From the NCBI GenBank assembly GCA_964036155.1, contig OZ038422.1, forward strand, positions 40,323,201 to 40,387,200: a stretch of 64,000 nucleotides of DNA, read 5' to 3'. Below the pieces are notes generated by a model, which saw nothing but the letters and a program-made list of their open reading frames with translations, had not been told where the DNA came from and did no database searches. Position 1 is the first letter of the stretch. Each line of letters opens with the position of its first letter. A program made the translations under genes and the position numbers. Below, piece by piece: positions 37,201 to 50,800 of this stretch. This DNA is from Diploscapter coronatus. Taxonomy: Eukaryota; Nematoda; Chromadorea; Rhabditida; Rhabditidae.

Positions 37201-40200
37201 AAGGGAAAGAGCAAGATTTCAATGATAGGAGTTTCGACGAAGTGATGGGGACGCCATCGCTTCTAAAATTTGCAATTTCTTTTAAACCTATAATCTCTTT
37301 ATACTTGTTCGTCCCTCGCCAAAATCTCCGCTTGAGAATAGTCGATTTCCCGGATTTCTGCTTGAGGTAGAAATTGCTTCAGCACGAATATGGAGTGTCC
37401 TTTTAGCAACATCTAAAAATTTGTTTAAATTTTCTGAAAAAAAACATAATGTCTACCTCGATGCCGCTCTGCCAGATCATCCATTCCGCGGGTACTCGGT
37501 TTTCAATGAGATTTTCAATGTCGTCTGCCTCCTCGCTGGACTTCGTAGCAAATAGGCTGTCGATTGCTTTGATAATGCAGAGATCCCCAGTTAATCGTGT
37601 GATCAGTCTGCTCCAAAAGCCTGTAGGAACATATGCCAGGGTGTAGATTCTCCTCAAGGGTGTCTCCTTCTTGTAGGAAAATGATAGCATGACGTCTTCG
37701 CTCTGCGTCTGTCTTGTCAGTTTCCTCTTGGGAGACAACGGCTTATTCGTTAGCTCCTCCAGACCAGATCGGTAGTTCAAAGAAGTGACTTTCTTGTCTT
37801 CCGGCACTCTGACGGCCCAGGATGTTGATTTCGCCGATAGCTTTACCGCCGGGGTCGGATAGTCGGCTCTCAGCTGGTACTCATCAGGCAGTAGAGAGAA
37901 TAGCAGGAAGACCCTTGGAGCGCAAAGTAAGGCTAGCTCAAATTTATGCAGTAGATCGACAAGTTGTCCCTGCGATAGTCGCATCGCCTTCTGGAGAGGA
38001 ACCAGGGCATCGCCTTGCAAGAGGCCTTGTGGGAGGGTTGGCGATCTGAAAATCTCATCTCTCCTTTAAATTTTGAGTTTCCTACTTCAGCGACATGACA
38101 GAATATAGAGAATCTGACAGCCAGACTGAATCTACAAAAATCAAGTCCCGCAACGCTGCATCTTCGAATCTGACGATCTCCCCAGCATCGTGCAAGAACT
38201 TGCAAGCAGCATGAAGCTCTATATCGTCTCTGAAATTTAGAAATTTCATCAACCTGACTTTTAAAGGTGCCTGAAAGGTCTTCCAAATTTCGAGGTCATC
38301 GTCTTCTTGAGTCGCTCTCGGAGGGACGCCCAAGGAACTACTGCCGGTTTTTCTTCTTTCCTCAGATCGTTGGCCATATCTCGGACTATCTAATTTTTCT
38401 AGCTCTATTTATTTTTCAAAGAATAAAGTTAACCTTCAATGCAGCGATGTATGATGATGGTATCTGTTGGTCTAAAGCTCGCTCCTTGTTGAACCTCACT
38501 TCCCACGCGGCCTTGTAGACGACCCCAAGCAGCGCTTTGATATGACTTTTGTTTTTATTCGATATCAGCACGGCATCGATCACTCTGGGAAGCCCCTTCT
38601 TGTCCGGGTCAGGTAGCATGAACCTTTGTTTCATCTGAAACTTTCTTGAGTTTCGAAACCTTGTAAACTTTCAAACTTTTTCATTCACTTCCTCAGCGTA
38701 GTTCTGGGGGAACTTGGAGGAATTGGAGGAGATTTGATCAGTGTGAGTTCCAACTAGAATAACACAAGCATTCGGAATTCGGCACTGCAAAATTTCTTTG
38801 CTTTTAAGTTTACATAAATGGCGGTTTTTCTACCTGAATACTAACAAGCCAATACTGAATATCGTTAGCGGCAGCATCACCATCGATTACTTTCCAAACC
38901 ACCAGAAATAACGATCGCTTGATCAGAAAATACTGATGAGTTAACAGACGTTCCCGATGGCCTTTAAAGTCCCAAGCGGAAAATCCGATCGGACCGGACA
39001 AAGCTTCGTTCTTCGACTTTTTCGCGTCGTATTTCCATTCACAGACTTGCACCGAGTTGGCTTGATTGGATTGCCTCTTCTAAAGAAAAAAAAAAGAATA
39101 ATTAAAAAGCATCATCATTTTGAAATGTGGTTGCTTCGTTAGGGTGGCCCTTATATAAAAAGCGAAAATAGGAAAAAAAAAACTCATTGTTTTAAATATA
39201 GAAAACCGAAAAAAATTCGTTCACCAATCTCTCTAGTTTTTGCCCTAAATGTTCATAACTCATCAACTGAAAGCTATTTTAGCAGTTTTAAAAGTTGGTA
39301 ATCGAAACAATTTATCGCTCTGGATCGATAATTTTACCTGAACCGCTTCAGAACGCATCGCTTCCCATAGAGTGGTTTTTCCAACTCCATTGCCTCCAAG
39401 TATCATTAATCGCAGGTGATGATATTTCTTGGATCTATAAAAATTATTTGCAAATTCGACAAGTCTCTTAGCAATTACTCTTCCAAAATCGTCTTCAAAT
39501 GAGCGATGACTTCAACCGTTTTGCAGTTATCCACGTTTACCATTGAATTCAGGGGCTCTTTTAGTTTGCAGCCTTGTAAGGATAGGGACCAAAGTCTAAA
39601 TTTGTTAACTTTCACAAAAAAAACTTTTTACAGGAATTTTCAAACCTTGAAAGCATTCCCAACTCCGGTGGAAGCTCTTTGATGTCTTTGTTCCCAGACA
39701 GATTCAGCACTGATAAATTCGAAAGTAATGACAACTCCTTTGGGAGATTCGATATTAAATTGTCGGAGATATCCAATACAGTTAGCGATGGGAACATGGC
39801 TCTGATTGCGGAATAAGAAATTGTTAGATTCGTGATCCTATTCGACGTTAGCGTAAGAGTGCTTAGCCATTCCAGTCTATCGTGTCTTCTGAAATAAATG
39901 TGTAAATTTTCCGCGGACTCGTGAAAGTTATCAGGAGAACTGAGGAGTAAATTACATAAACGTTCAAAAACTGTACCGATGAACGCAAGCCTCATCCAGT
40001 TGAGGTGTAGCCTCGTTTCTGTGCCTCGAGACGCTTAACGATCTCTGCGATCTGACTGCGGACTTGGATCGACTTCGATTGTGTCTTTGAGGGGAGTTTC
40101 TTCGGAGCATTGCACTGGTATTTGAAGAAGGTGGCACGGCGTGACAGACCGTATGGAGCTGGGTGATTTCTGTCGGGAAACAGTCCTGAAAACTCAACTA

Positions 40201-43200
40201 TTTCAAACTTTACAACCTTTACTTATAATTAAGTTCAACATTATTTATTCTTATATGTCCTGTATATTTTAGATAAACTACCTTAATCTGATTATGCGAA
40301 GCGTCAAAGTTCCTGAGATGTGCTGGATAGCAGGCTATCGGAGGCAGGGTCGTTAATTGATTGTGAGAGAAATTGAGCGTCACCAATCTCGGACAAGTGC
40401 AGGCCAAGCACGCGGGAAACACTTGGAATTTATTATGCGATACGTTGAGCACCGTAAGAGTTGAAGACGATGTTACGGGGAAATCCGGCTAAAATATTTT
40501 CCTTTGAAATTTTCTATATGTCCATTTTTCCCACTTGAAAATCATCATTATCCACTTTTGAAAGATTTATCGTCGTTTGCCACACATTTAGTCGATTCAG
40601 AGGTCGCGGGGAGACATTTGGTAGCTGAAATTTGCATTTTTTTATTAATTGAAAAAAAATTAAGTATTACATTAGCTTGACTTTCATTCGTATGCCCATT
40701 TTGGGTACTTGTTTGATTTGGAGTTTCAGGTGCGTTAGCAGTATGCCGTGATAGTCTTGCATGTCTTGGAGAGGACGCCATTGGCAAAGTTGATAGCTGA
40801 ATTTAAGAAAAAACTGTTTTATAAACAAAATTAATTTTTACATGTAAATCAATAAAACTCACTTGATTAAAAGACACATTGAGATCCTTTAGTGCAGGAC
40901 ATAGCCATATGTATTCAGGTAAATGACTAATGTTATTCTTGGAAATATCCAGATTTTGCAGCTGAGGAAACGACGCTAAGAATTGAGGGCTGATTTCTCT
41001 CAGCTGATTTCCTTTCAGATTCAGGATCTCCAAACAAGTCGTGCTAATGTAGAAGCTCGGCAGGTCAATGTTGGCGATTTTATTCTCCGCCAAATTCAAA
41101 CTTCTAAATCTTCCATTCTTATAGGCTAACCATTTTTTGTTTACTTTAAAGAAGGCATTTGAAAGAGCGGCGACGGGAAAATCTTCAAGTTATTCGAAGA
41201 AATATCAATTCGGGTTAAAGCGGCTAGGCACAGCCTGGTAGTTCGCAGTCTTGGATTTGTAATTAGGGCTAAAATAATAAAAGGTGAAAATAATAATCAA
41301 GCTATTTTAATAATAAACCTGCTCCAACGAACCACTCATACTCAATTGCCGATAGATTAGCAGCCGACCAATGAATCATAGCAGCTTTCGAGGGACATAA
41401 CGATGATGGAAGTAGGTTCTGACCTAATTGAACCTAAAAATTCCAATATTCACTATTGTTGATGCCGAAATCTGGAAGGCGTGCAAAGTGGGGCGCACAA
41501 CTATTTCTAGTGATTAAAAAATCGAAAAAGAGTACGTGAAAAGGAAAGGGACTGGTCCAAGATCACTTCTTTCTCCCCTCATTTTCGATCTCCCAGACTT
41601 CGACGTCAACAATATTCAAAATTTAACAATTTCAACTTACTTGTCCCAAATCGATATTCTTCTTGTTGATTTTGTACTCATTATCAGGAAAAACTAGCCG
41701 CATCAGGAAAATTCGAATGATTTTATCGTAATTTAAATCCGCTGCAAGTATGAGGGCCTTATTATCAGTGTCCTGTGCTCCACGACTCAATAGGTATTGG
41801 ACAATTTGTAGGGCCCCTGCTCTAGTCGCTTCAACCAAGGCTCCGGAACCTGAAATTACAATATAGGCAAATTGGAGGAAATATTTCAAGTTCTTAAGAT
41901 ATTCTTTCTTATCGTTTTTAAACTTGCAAAACTTTGTACTCCCTATCGTCGCCGAGATGAGTCTTTACAAAGAAAGGGGGCAAGAAGTACTCGCGAGCCT
42001 TAGCTATGTGCTTGCTCGCTCTTGTTCTCTGCTCCCTCTCATTTTCCCTAGTCTCGATGCGTCGCGCTCGCAGGCTATAGACGCAGAGTGTCATATGATA
42101 AAGCTCATCTCGAAGACAATGGAGAGTAGCTTAACAAAATTCAACTTTAGTGCCTACCTACGCATCTACCCTCTTCAATAGACTGTTCAGTATCAAGTAC
42201 GGCCAAGGGTAGATTGATATCAGCGCCTTTATCGAGTAACTCAGTAATTAAAGGCATCGATTGGTTAAAAGCTGCCACCATCAATGGAGTTCTGCCCCGG
42301 TTGCAGTAAACGTCGAGTTGGAATGGACATCTTTTGGTTCCGTCGATGAAATCACATTGGAACTAAAATATAACTCTTCTATTTTTTTCGAATGCGATTC
42401 AATACATAGATTTTGTTCTTATTATATAATATAAAATAGGAAACACTTGTAGTTTGCTTTTTTCTTAACGAGAATAATAAGCTTAAAAAATGTTCCACCT
42501 GCAGCATGTACTGAATTGCCTGAAGGTGATTTTTCGCTACAGCCAAATACAACGCCGTCCTGCATTGAGAATCGACCTCGTTCACGTCGACAACGAATTT
42601 GTAGGGTGGAGCTCCGACGGTGTCGATTTCCTTTAGAAATGTATCCTCGAATTCGAATTCTAGTAGCGCTTGCAGAGCCTCGACACTTCCGCACTGCGCA
42701 GCCCAATGGAGGCAATTACAACCATCAGAATTGACTTTTGTCATCAAGAAGGGGAAATTCTAAAATATTTACTTTATATCAGGGCTGTTGGGGTGCTAAC
42801 AGTCTTGCTTTATATATCTTAAAGACATTTCATTTGTTTGTAACTCAAAGAAAAATTCTAATGTATTCCATATATATATAATGATAAATGTAAATCTTCT
42901 CCTCACTTCTAAAATAAGAGTAATTAGAATGGGGTTTTGCGACGAAACCGCTGCGTGAAGAACACTGTCTCCGTTCTCTTCATTCAGCAAGACGTGAAAA
43001 TTCTTATATCGCATCAAATTCTGCACCACGGCGTTGTGACCGTTCGTGCAGGCCCTGCAAAAATATTTGGAAAAATGGATAACAATAAAGATTAGCGCAT
43101 GAATAAACCATTATATTTCTAATTCAAAATTCAACATGTTTTAGAACTAAGTGAATAAATAAAGTTGGCATGAAAATGCGCATTTTTCACTAAAACTTCC

Positions 43201-44310
43201 AAATATTTAGAATATGAGATAATTTTGATAAAATAAAAGCCTATGGCTTCTATTAAAAATTAGAAGTATTTGAAATACTCGATCTATTTTTAGGCAATTT
43301 TAAAATGACGTGGTGACGTGAGCTCTAGCTATAGATAGGTGAGGGGTGAGAAAGTAGGGGGAATTAGTGTGGGAAAAGATAACTCACACCATTCCGTCAT
43401 TTTTCAGTTGCCCAATTTTTATGTACTTACATGAATAGTGCGGTCTTTCCGTGTCCTTTTCCATTGACTAATACGTCGATGTCCGATTTCCTCCTTGCAT
43501 GTCTCGAGAAAATCTCGTCTACCGTCTCGGAGTTCCCCTCGATGCAGGCGTCGATGAGCCTTTCGTGTGCCTCATTTAAATCATCGTTGTGTCGTTGGAT
43601 TTCCTCGATCAATAAGGCCGCTATGTGCTCGTGTCCCGCTATGTGGGCAGCTTCCAAAGCGCAGTGACCGGTCGTGTCTCTTCTAAACAAAATATAAGTC
43701 AATAATTAAAAGACCACTTCTAATATAATAAATAAAAGAACTATAAGATATTCGAGTTTTTAATGCCTTAAAATTACGTTATATAATCTGTAAGGCTTGT
43801 AAAATTGTTATAAATTCTGAAACTACAAGACCCACCGACTAGGATCAGCTCCAGCCTGAAGAAGTGCTTGTAAGACCGGACCTTCTCCAGATTCGGCAGC
43901 CAATAACAACGCAGTCTTGCCATTTTTATTCGGTAAATCAAGGCTTTCTAAAAAGGAAATAAAAGTCATTTTACACTCGTACTCTTTTCTTACGAGGCAG
44001 CAATTCTATTAAAGTTTTAACGCTTTCGAGCCTTCCATTATGCGAAGCCAGCATTAAAGGGGTTCTTCCATGCCTGTCCACCTAAATATATGAATAGCTA
44101 TATAGAAGATAATAAAATAATACTTGCCCTATCATAACACCATGGGTTCTCTTTGACCAAATCAATTAACAGCTCGATATTTTCGAATAAAATTGCCTGA
44201 AATTATCGTTTAGGGTAATTAAGTCGATAATCGTCGATAATTACTTGGCGAATTAATTGCATCGATTCGGAGTCATCGACTTCACTGGCGGTCGCTTCGG
44301 GTGAATCCAT
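34230..44310 (-). CDS. lrk-1: LRRK-type kinase (LRK-1/LRRK1-like ROCO protein)
   Basis: Complete ROCO architecture over about 10 kb and more than 20 exons, from ATG 44308-44310 (MDSPEATASEVDDSESMQLI) to a stop at 34230 (IAIWKADEWI). Ankyrin repeats lie at 41.6-44.3 kb (RHGRTPLMLASHNGRLESV, NKNGKTALLLAAESGEG, DGCNCLHWAAQCGSVEALQA). Leucine-rich repeats lie at 39.6-41.3 kb (LEILNLKGNQLREIS, FPSLTVLDISDNLISNLP), interrupted by Ser/Arg-rich inserts. ROC GTPase: P-loop LGGNGVGKTTL, switch DFKGHRE, base-recognition VGTHTD. COR: 36.7-38.3 kb. Kinase: LGRGAFGFV, AAQKMF, RQEL, IIYRDLKSENVL, LGDYGISR, GTEGFMAPE. The WD40-like part at 34.2-35.6 kb closes the protein. YRD and DYG are normal for LRRKs. 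Ankyrin repeats at the N terminus and a single-gene setting fit LRRK1/LRK-1 rather than LRRK2. Known roles are vesicle sorting, phosphorylation of Rab GTPases, axonal and dendritic trafficking and stress response. Confidence 0.95.
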
Positions 44311-45607
44311 AATTGTCTGATAATTGACCAATTAAAGCGATTAAATCAATTTTAATTTAGTCAAAATAAATCATATGCAAGAGATGTTGTATCTTTTTCA
44401 ATAAATATTACACAGCATGCTTGATTTATTCACAGTAAATTAACGCCTTGTGACTTTGCATGCAAAATTGTAACAAAATGCATAACTTACCTACTTTACA
44501 AGTAATAAGTTAACCAGGCCCCATATTCTATGTTAAATAGTAATAATAGGAAATTATAAATAAGCGAATTTTCTGAAAATGGGTGAATTAAATGAATTTT
44601 AGCCGAAAATCTATCGACAATGGATTAGAGAGGGATTGTAAAAAGAGGAGAAATGCGAAATAGCGCTTGGAATTGAGAGGGTAGGAGAGAAACGGCTAAA
44701 ATAGTATGGAAAAGTCAGAGCGCGGAGACCGACGCTACTTACCTATTCAAACAAACACGTTATCTAACGGTCGTTTTGGCGAATGTATCAGGTTAATCGT
44801 AACGTAACGCATAATTAAATTTAATTAAAACATTTATTTTTAGCACGGAAAATTTCTTTATTATTAATCCATAAATCTATTATTTTGTTATAGAACGAAA
44901 CATGCTATCGCTTATTTCAGGCCTATTGGTTATCCAATCGATACATTTTATTGAAACCTATGAATTTTCACTAACAGGTTTAAAAAATCACTTTTATTTA
45001 AAAAAAAAAAATCAAAAACAGGCCAATTTCTATGTTTCGGTAGACCAGCAACTTCTTTAAACATCAGTGTACGAGTTGATAATGAAAATGACAGTAGGAA
45101 TTTCAAGACTTAATTTTTTGTTAGTATTTGATTCAGTTATAAGAAGAAGTCCCTTGAAGACCGTACTTAGCGATAAATTTGGCAAATTCTCAGTCAATGC
45201 AAGTCATGATTCGCGAGAGGACTTAACACATTCAGTCGAAGTTTTTCACCATTGTGATTTAAAGAAGAGAGTAAAAATGATTTTTCTTGCTAATAAATTA
45301 AAAAAAAAAACAACAACAAATTTAGAAAAAGTGCAATCTCCGTGGAATAATCACTTTCGATGGTGAGGAGTATGACGAAAAACCATATAACATGGGCAAA
45401 ATTGAACTCAGCACGTTAGAAACCAATTTGAATTCTTGTGATGCATTTTAAAGACTATATTGTAATTTAAATAGGCTATTTGCAAACCATAATTCCTCAA
45501 GTCATTGCGAATAGCGTGTAGCTAGGGGAGGGTACGGGTTTCTTTTCCCATACTATTTCGCATAGCTTGAAGGCTTATGGTTTCCAAGTTGCCTTTAAAT
45601 AAATAAA
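44311..45607. other. LRRK upstream region
   Basis: No supported exon. Short GAAATAG-type motifs occur near 44,657 (GCGAAATAGCGCTTGG) and 44,699 (AAAATAGTATGGAAAAG). A 99-codon plus-strand frame at 45,067-45,366 has no support. A MITE occupies 45,474-45,593. The sequence before the LRRK ATG reads TTATCAG|ACAATT ATG, compatible with a spliced-leader acceptor. Confidence 0.5.
45474..45593. mobile_element. Family 2 MITE with perfect 8-bp duplication
   Basis: Starts GGCTATTTGCAAACC and ends GGTTTCCAAGTTGCC, near reverse complements. The inner arms carry GCGAATAGCGTG and CATACTATTTCGCAT. It is flanked on both sides by TTTAAATA, a perfect 8-bp target duplication. It lies just 3' of the small gene ending at 45608; the right-hand duplication abuts its stop region, so it may contribute to that 3' UTR. 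Confidence 0.9.
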
Positions 45608-46379
45608 TTATGATTTGTTGAATTCCTCAGGCGATTTCCACGTTGAAAGACTCTGAGATAGGGCTTGAATGCTGTCTTCTAGTTGATAAACTGTGGTTGA
45701 GGCTCGATGTAAATGCATGCTGGCAGCCTAAAGTAAAATAAGCTGTACGAATTGAATCTAGTCATTGTTTCACTTGTATGCTCTCAAACGTGCTATCGAT
45801 CGTGTCGCGTAGCCGAGTGGTATCTTTTTGAATCGGTAAAGTCCGCTTTTCCGTCGCCGAAATCAAATTCTTCCCCGAGTTCCGCCAATACTTCTCAAGT
45901 TTTTCATCGACGTGCACCCGCGGCCTAAAATTTTTCTTGAATCCCCGTAATTTACACAACTTTCTAACTTTTACTAGTGAATCTACTATTGCACGTCTCG
46001 AATTACTCTAGGACTTGTACTCTTTTGAAAAATCGAGTAAATTAACGCGTTTTCAAAGACTTTGCGATTTTTTTTCAAAGTTTGAGTACGGCATAGGAAA
46101 GAAATCTTTCGGAAAGGTAAGAGCGCCCCGCTTTTTATTTGTCAATTGCTTCAAAAATAAACAATGCATCGGTGAAGAGTGAGAAAAAACTCAGAGTTCG
46201 CTCAAATAGAGCCTGAAAAAATAAAGTTCTCTGTCAAAGTGATGATATTACTTATTCTGCTTGACAAATTGATCAATATCAATTTTTGCCGACGTTTCAG
46301 GCATCTGACTCTTCGAAGTCATCTCCAGAATCTCGTCGTCGGATTCTGGAGCTTCTCCTTGGACAACGGTGGACGTCAT
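45608..46379 (-). CDS. Small helical protein (~132 aa), function unknown
   Basis: Three exons join in frame. Exon 1 runs from ATG 46377-46379 (MTSTVVQGEAPESDDEILEM) to a donor at about 46,250. Exon 2 (45,777-45,925) encodes KPRVHVDEKLEKYWRNSGKN and TTRLRDTIDSTFESIQ. Exon 3 (45,608-45,728) encodes AASMHLHRASTTVYQLEDSI and ends SPEEFNKS, TAA at 45608-45610. The N-terminus is acidic with possible casein-kinase sites; the rest is predicted helix with heptad-like hydrophobics. No TM or signal peptide. Its size and helical pattern recall small subunits of tethering or lysosome-related complexes, but I cannot match it to one. The ATG directly follows CTAATCCAG, a possible spliced-leader acceptor. 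Confidence 0.68.
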
Positions 46380-47834
46380 CTGGATTAGAGTAATCTTTAT
46401 AAGCATTTATTAAAGCACTAATGTAATAACTCTGGGTTAGCAGGCATAAAACCATGTATTTTCTCTTGTAATTCAACAACAACAATAACAGTTTAGCTTT
46501 TTGATTTTTTATTGATTTTTTTTTTCAATTTTTCAATTTTTAATTTTCGTTCTCTGGGCTTTGCAAAGAAGAAGGAAGAAAACAAGTCAACAAAAATGAT
46601 TACTGCAAAGGAAGGGATGTTGCGAAAACATCCAATAAATATTCCAATGATAATTCACAAAATCCACACAATAGATACAAGTTAAAGGTTATAATTACAA
46701 GTGTCTAAAAATAGAATTAACATTTAAAACCCTTGTAAATATAACAAGATGATGAGAATATTTCGGAATTTTATGGATGTAAGAACAAAAAGTTTAAATT
46801 TAAACTCCATATACAAATCAAATGTAGAAAAAGCGGCAAGGACACCGGAGGTTACTAAATTTAGAAAAGAAAATAAAATGATTTTTTTCGCGAATTTTTG
46901 CGAGAAACCCTCGAAAGATTTCTCCGATTTTTACCAAAAAGCTCAACAATTTTGAATATGCGCGCGAGCTAAAAATAAGAAAAAAATCGAACGCAAAAAG
47001 AAAATTCAAACACAAATAAATACAATACACCAAAGAAATTTTGCAATTAGTAAGAATGGAGAAAAAACAGAATAGTAAGAGAGATAGAGGTGTTATGTTG
47101 TTGAATAGCGCTATTCCTCTACGGTGTACGTTAAGTAACTTATTCGCGCGTAAATATCGTTACAATACATACTTCGATGACTTAACATAGTTAATAGTTT
47201 TATATGTAACGATATATACTAGTCACTCACGTTAAGCCCCCTGAAATCAATTGGTAATGGGCGGAGTCAAATGAAATCGATTTGCAAGGGCGGTGCACCG
47301 TCGCCTGGATAACAATGAATATGATTATATGAACTTGTGTTGATTTAATTGAGGGAATTGGCGCGTCTTTTGCGAGAGAGAAACGACATGTTACACGTAT
47401 TCGAATAGGGAAATTATATAATTGAAAATTAATCAAAAAAAGTAAAAAGAATAAAAAAGTTAGCCGTGATAGAACACACATACAAACAATATCCTTTTGC
47501 AAAAAATGAGAAAAAAGATAAGCGCACCAGAAATTTTAAAATTTCTGTTTACGCTCCCTCAAAGACCACGTTCTTAAAATTGTGTCTTCTAATATAGAAA
47601 ACGCTGGTCTAAAATATGGATCTTAAAATCAAATAAAAATTGCAACCGTGCTCAAAATTACATAGTGCTTATTATCAAAGAAGTCCTATCTAAAATTTAA
47701 TCATCATGAAACAACTCTAAGTTTCTGAGAGTAACGACTAAAGAGTCAAGTGGTGCAGCGATGAAAAAGATGAGGGAATTTTGTGGGACAAATAAATCAG
47801 AAGGAAGCGATCTGTAATCCAAAAAAGGCTGGAT
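46380..47834. other. Intergenic upstream of small gene, downstream of homeobox gene
   Basis: AT-rich, no supported exon. Open frames at 46,749-46,955, 46,818-47,033 and 47,227-47,502 are antisense or low-complexity. Contains poly-A/T tracts; probably the 3' UTR of the homeobox gene and promoter of the small gene. Confidence 0.55.
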
Positions 47835-50800
47835 TTATTTGGAATTGCCCCCGTAATAATAAGGGCAGGCGGGCAGGCCTGCGAGGACGGTGACGGCCAT
47901 TTGTTCCTTCTCCGAGAGCTGATTCAAATTCAGAAGTCGCATCATCGAAGGGTCGGCCAAGTTTTGGGGGTCCTAAATTCATTTTTAAGGCTATTTTTGG
48001 CTAACACTTTTAAATTGAATGTTTTCAAGTTTTTGAACTATCTAACGAAATGCCCTTTAATGTAACAATCAATTCCATAAATCCTTAAGAGAAATTTTGA
48101 TGCATTTCGTTACTTCGCTTATAAATCTCATTCTTATCAAAGCTTTTGACTATCTTATTATTATATAAAATATATGTTAGAAATTCGAATGAATATAATT
48201 TCTACCTTAAATGGAGGCGACTGTGGTCGATTTATGGAGTTAGCGGGAGATCGAGGAGAGAGTTCGGAAAGTTCCGACACTGCAGGGCTAGCGGAAATGC
48301 TTCCGGCCTGGAATAAAATTCATCATTTTTTTACATTCCGACTTAGCTCTAATTTCAAATGGCAACTTGGAAACGTCAAGCTCTCAGGCGATGCGAAATA
48401 GTGTGAGAAAAGAATCGTCTGCCCTACCATCCCTCACCCTATTTCGCATGACTTGGGGGTTTAAGGTTTTCAAATAGCCATTTCAAACCCAAGTCTAACT
48501 TGAGAGCTAAGAATATTAATAAGTTATTACCTGGAACTGTGCGGGTCTGGGCTGTGCGGGTGCGGGTGCGGGCGCTTGGACTTGCGAAACGATCGGCGTG
48601 GGTAAATTTTGCTGTTGACAGACAGACTGCTGACTCACTATCGCTGCGGCCAGTTGTTGCTAAATTTTTATCGATTAAATCAAAAATAGTAGTCTTCAAG
48701 AAATGTATAAGTTTTCATATATATTGTATAAAGTAATGGGATTTAGAGATTCTATAGGGTTTTCATTTAATACACTTATTTCGTTTGCATAAAGTTATTA
48801 TTTGAAAAAAAAATTATAGGTTTTTCATAAACGAATTTCTTAGATAGATTATTGTCAATGACCGATTGCTTGAGACGAAGTAAAAGGAAAGAAATTAGCG
48901 CGTTGTTTACAAACAAATGGACGACATTTCATCGAACCGAGAGATAACTTCGACGACTACTTGTTATACCGCAATGCACACTTTGCATATTCGAAGTTGT
49001 GCATCGTTTATTTGGTTTCAAGTTATCGGTTATTGACAATACGTAAAACTACATATGTGATGAAATGATGCATTTCTTAGATTATATCAGATTTAGTTTA
49101 ATTGGTTTAAATTCGGATATAAAGAATAGAAGGAAAAATACCTGAAGTATATGTTGCTGAACGGCCTGAGCATGCAGCAGCGCGGCCTGGATGTGCTGTG
49201 CAGCCGCGTTCGGCTGCATTTGTAGCATCGTCAGAAGCAACTGATTGTAGCCATTGTTCGCAGTCTGGCCGCTCAACGCCTGCATGGAGAGAAGCTTCAA
49301 CATCTCGTGCACTTGGGCTTGTTGGGTCGTGTTCATGTCCTACAAATATTTTAACTTAATTGAAAAATACTTCATTTTAAAGTCTATGAAATCCCTACAA
49401 AATGATATAAAGTTTGGCAAAATTTTCAATAAATTTAAAGAAAATACGAGCATTTCAAATGCAGGATAAACATATGTTCTCAAGATAATATTCCATAAAT
49501 GTTTAACTACTATAACATACCAAACAAATTATCGATTTTCAACTATCATCAAAACAAATTGTCAGTTGATGATGACGGGTTAGAGATAATTAGGCCATGT
49601 GATAGATCATTTGAAGTTAAGAGAGTGGAAAAGAGGAAAAGATAGAGCGGAACGGAATTAACTATAAGCATATGTGGAAGAGAGGGCTCTATGAAAATCG
49701 GATATTCATAAAAGGGAAATAGTATGGGAAACGAGAGAGTAACAGGAAATTAGCACGAGAAATAGTGTGAGATGAAAAGAGGGGTTAGAGAAAATATGAG
49801 GGATATTCTCGCGGTCAAAGCGCCCAGAGCAGCTGTACCTCGGAGGGGGGATTAGTCCCTTGTCATAATACAAATCAGAGAGATAGCACGATAATTCAGG
49901 AGACATAAAGAAGGCGAGAAATAATAGGGAAAGGCCAGAGATTTATAAATAGAGCAACAAATTGTCCTCGAAGAGATATGATATCTGAATAATCTTTCGA
50001 AGCCCTTTCATCAAGCCGAACAACCTTAGAGCAATTGTAGTTTTAAGTTAATTCAAAAATTTAGATCGCTTAAATTTTGAGAAGTTGTAGGGCCTCAATG
50101 AGAAAATAATAGTTATTTTGAGGTCCTTAATAAATAAATTCAGCAACTTGGAAACCAAGAAGCCACGAAACATTGAGAAATAGTGTGGAAAGAGAAGGCC
50201 TTTCATCCTCCATACCCTACCCTAGCCCTATACTATTTCGCGCTATGTCTCGCGGTTTTCCAAATTCGCATAAATTCGTACAATTTTGCAGGTATGAATA
50301 AGCAAAATATCGTTACTATAAATGTCCGCTTTACGAAAAATTGACTTATCTCACGAATAGAAAATATAGGGGTGAGGTGTAAGAAATCTTAAGCCTAACG
50401 TATTAGGATAGATCTGAAAAAATTGCTGATATATAAAGATTCAGATACGAAAATATAGCGTGAAAAAGACAGCGCACGCGTGTACTTATTAGCGCCAAAA
50501 ATAGTAGGCGCATTTCTGAGACAGATGCACAAATATCAATGTAAATAGCGACTATATATGGAATATAATTCACCTAATTTAAGAAAACTTTCCTAAGATT
50601 TTTGATATTTATAATTATAAATGAGAAAAGACGGCAAAGTCACGAGTGAATCTAAGTTTCATAATGAATTATCTATTTGTTTCTCAATAACGGAAAGAGT
50701 TCTGACTAATAATAAAACTTCTTGTCACTTTATTATTTCTCTACGGCTTATCAAATTCGTCAAAGAACATGACAGAATGTTGTATTCTTCATCATTGTGC

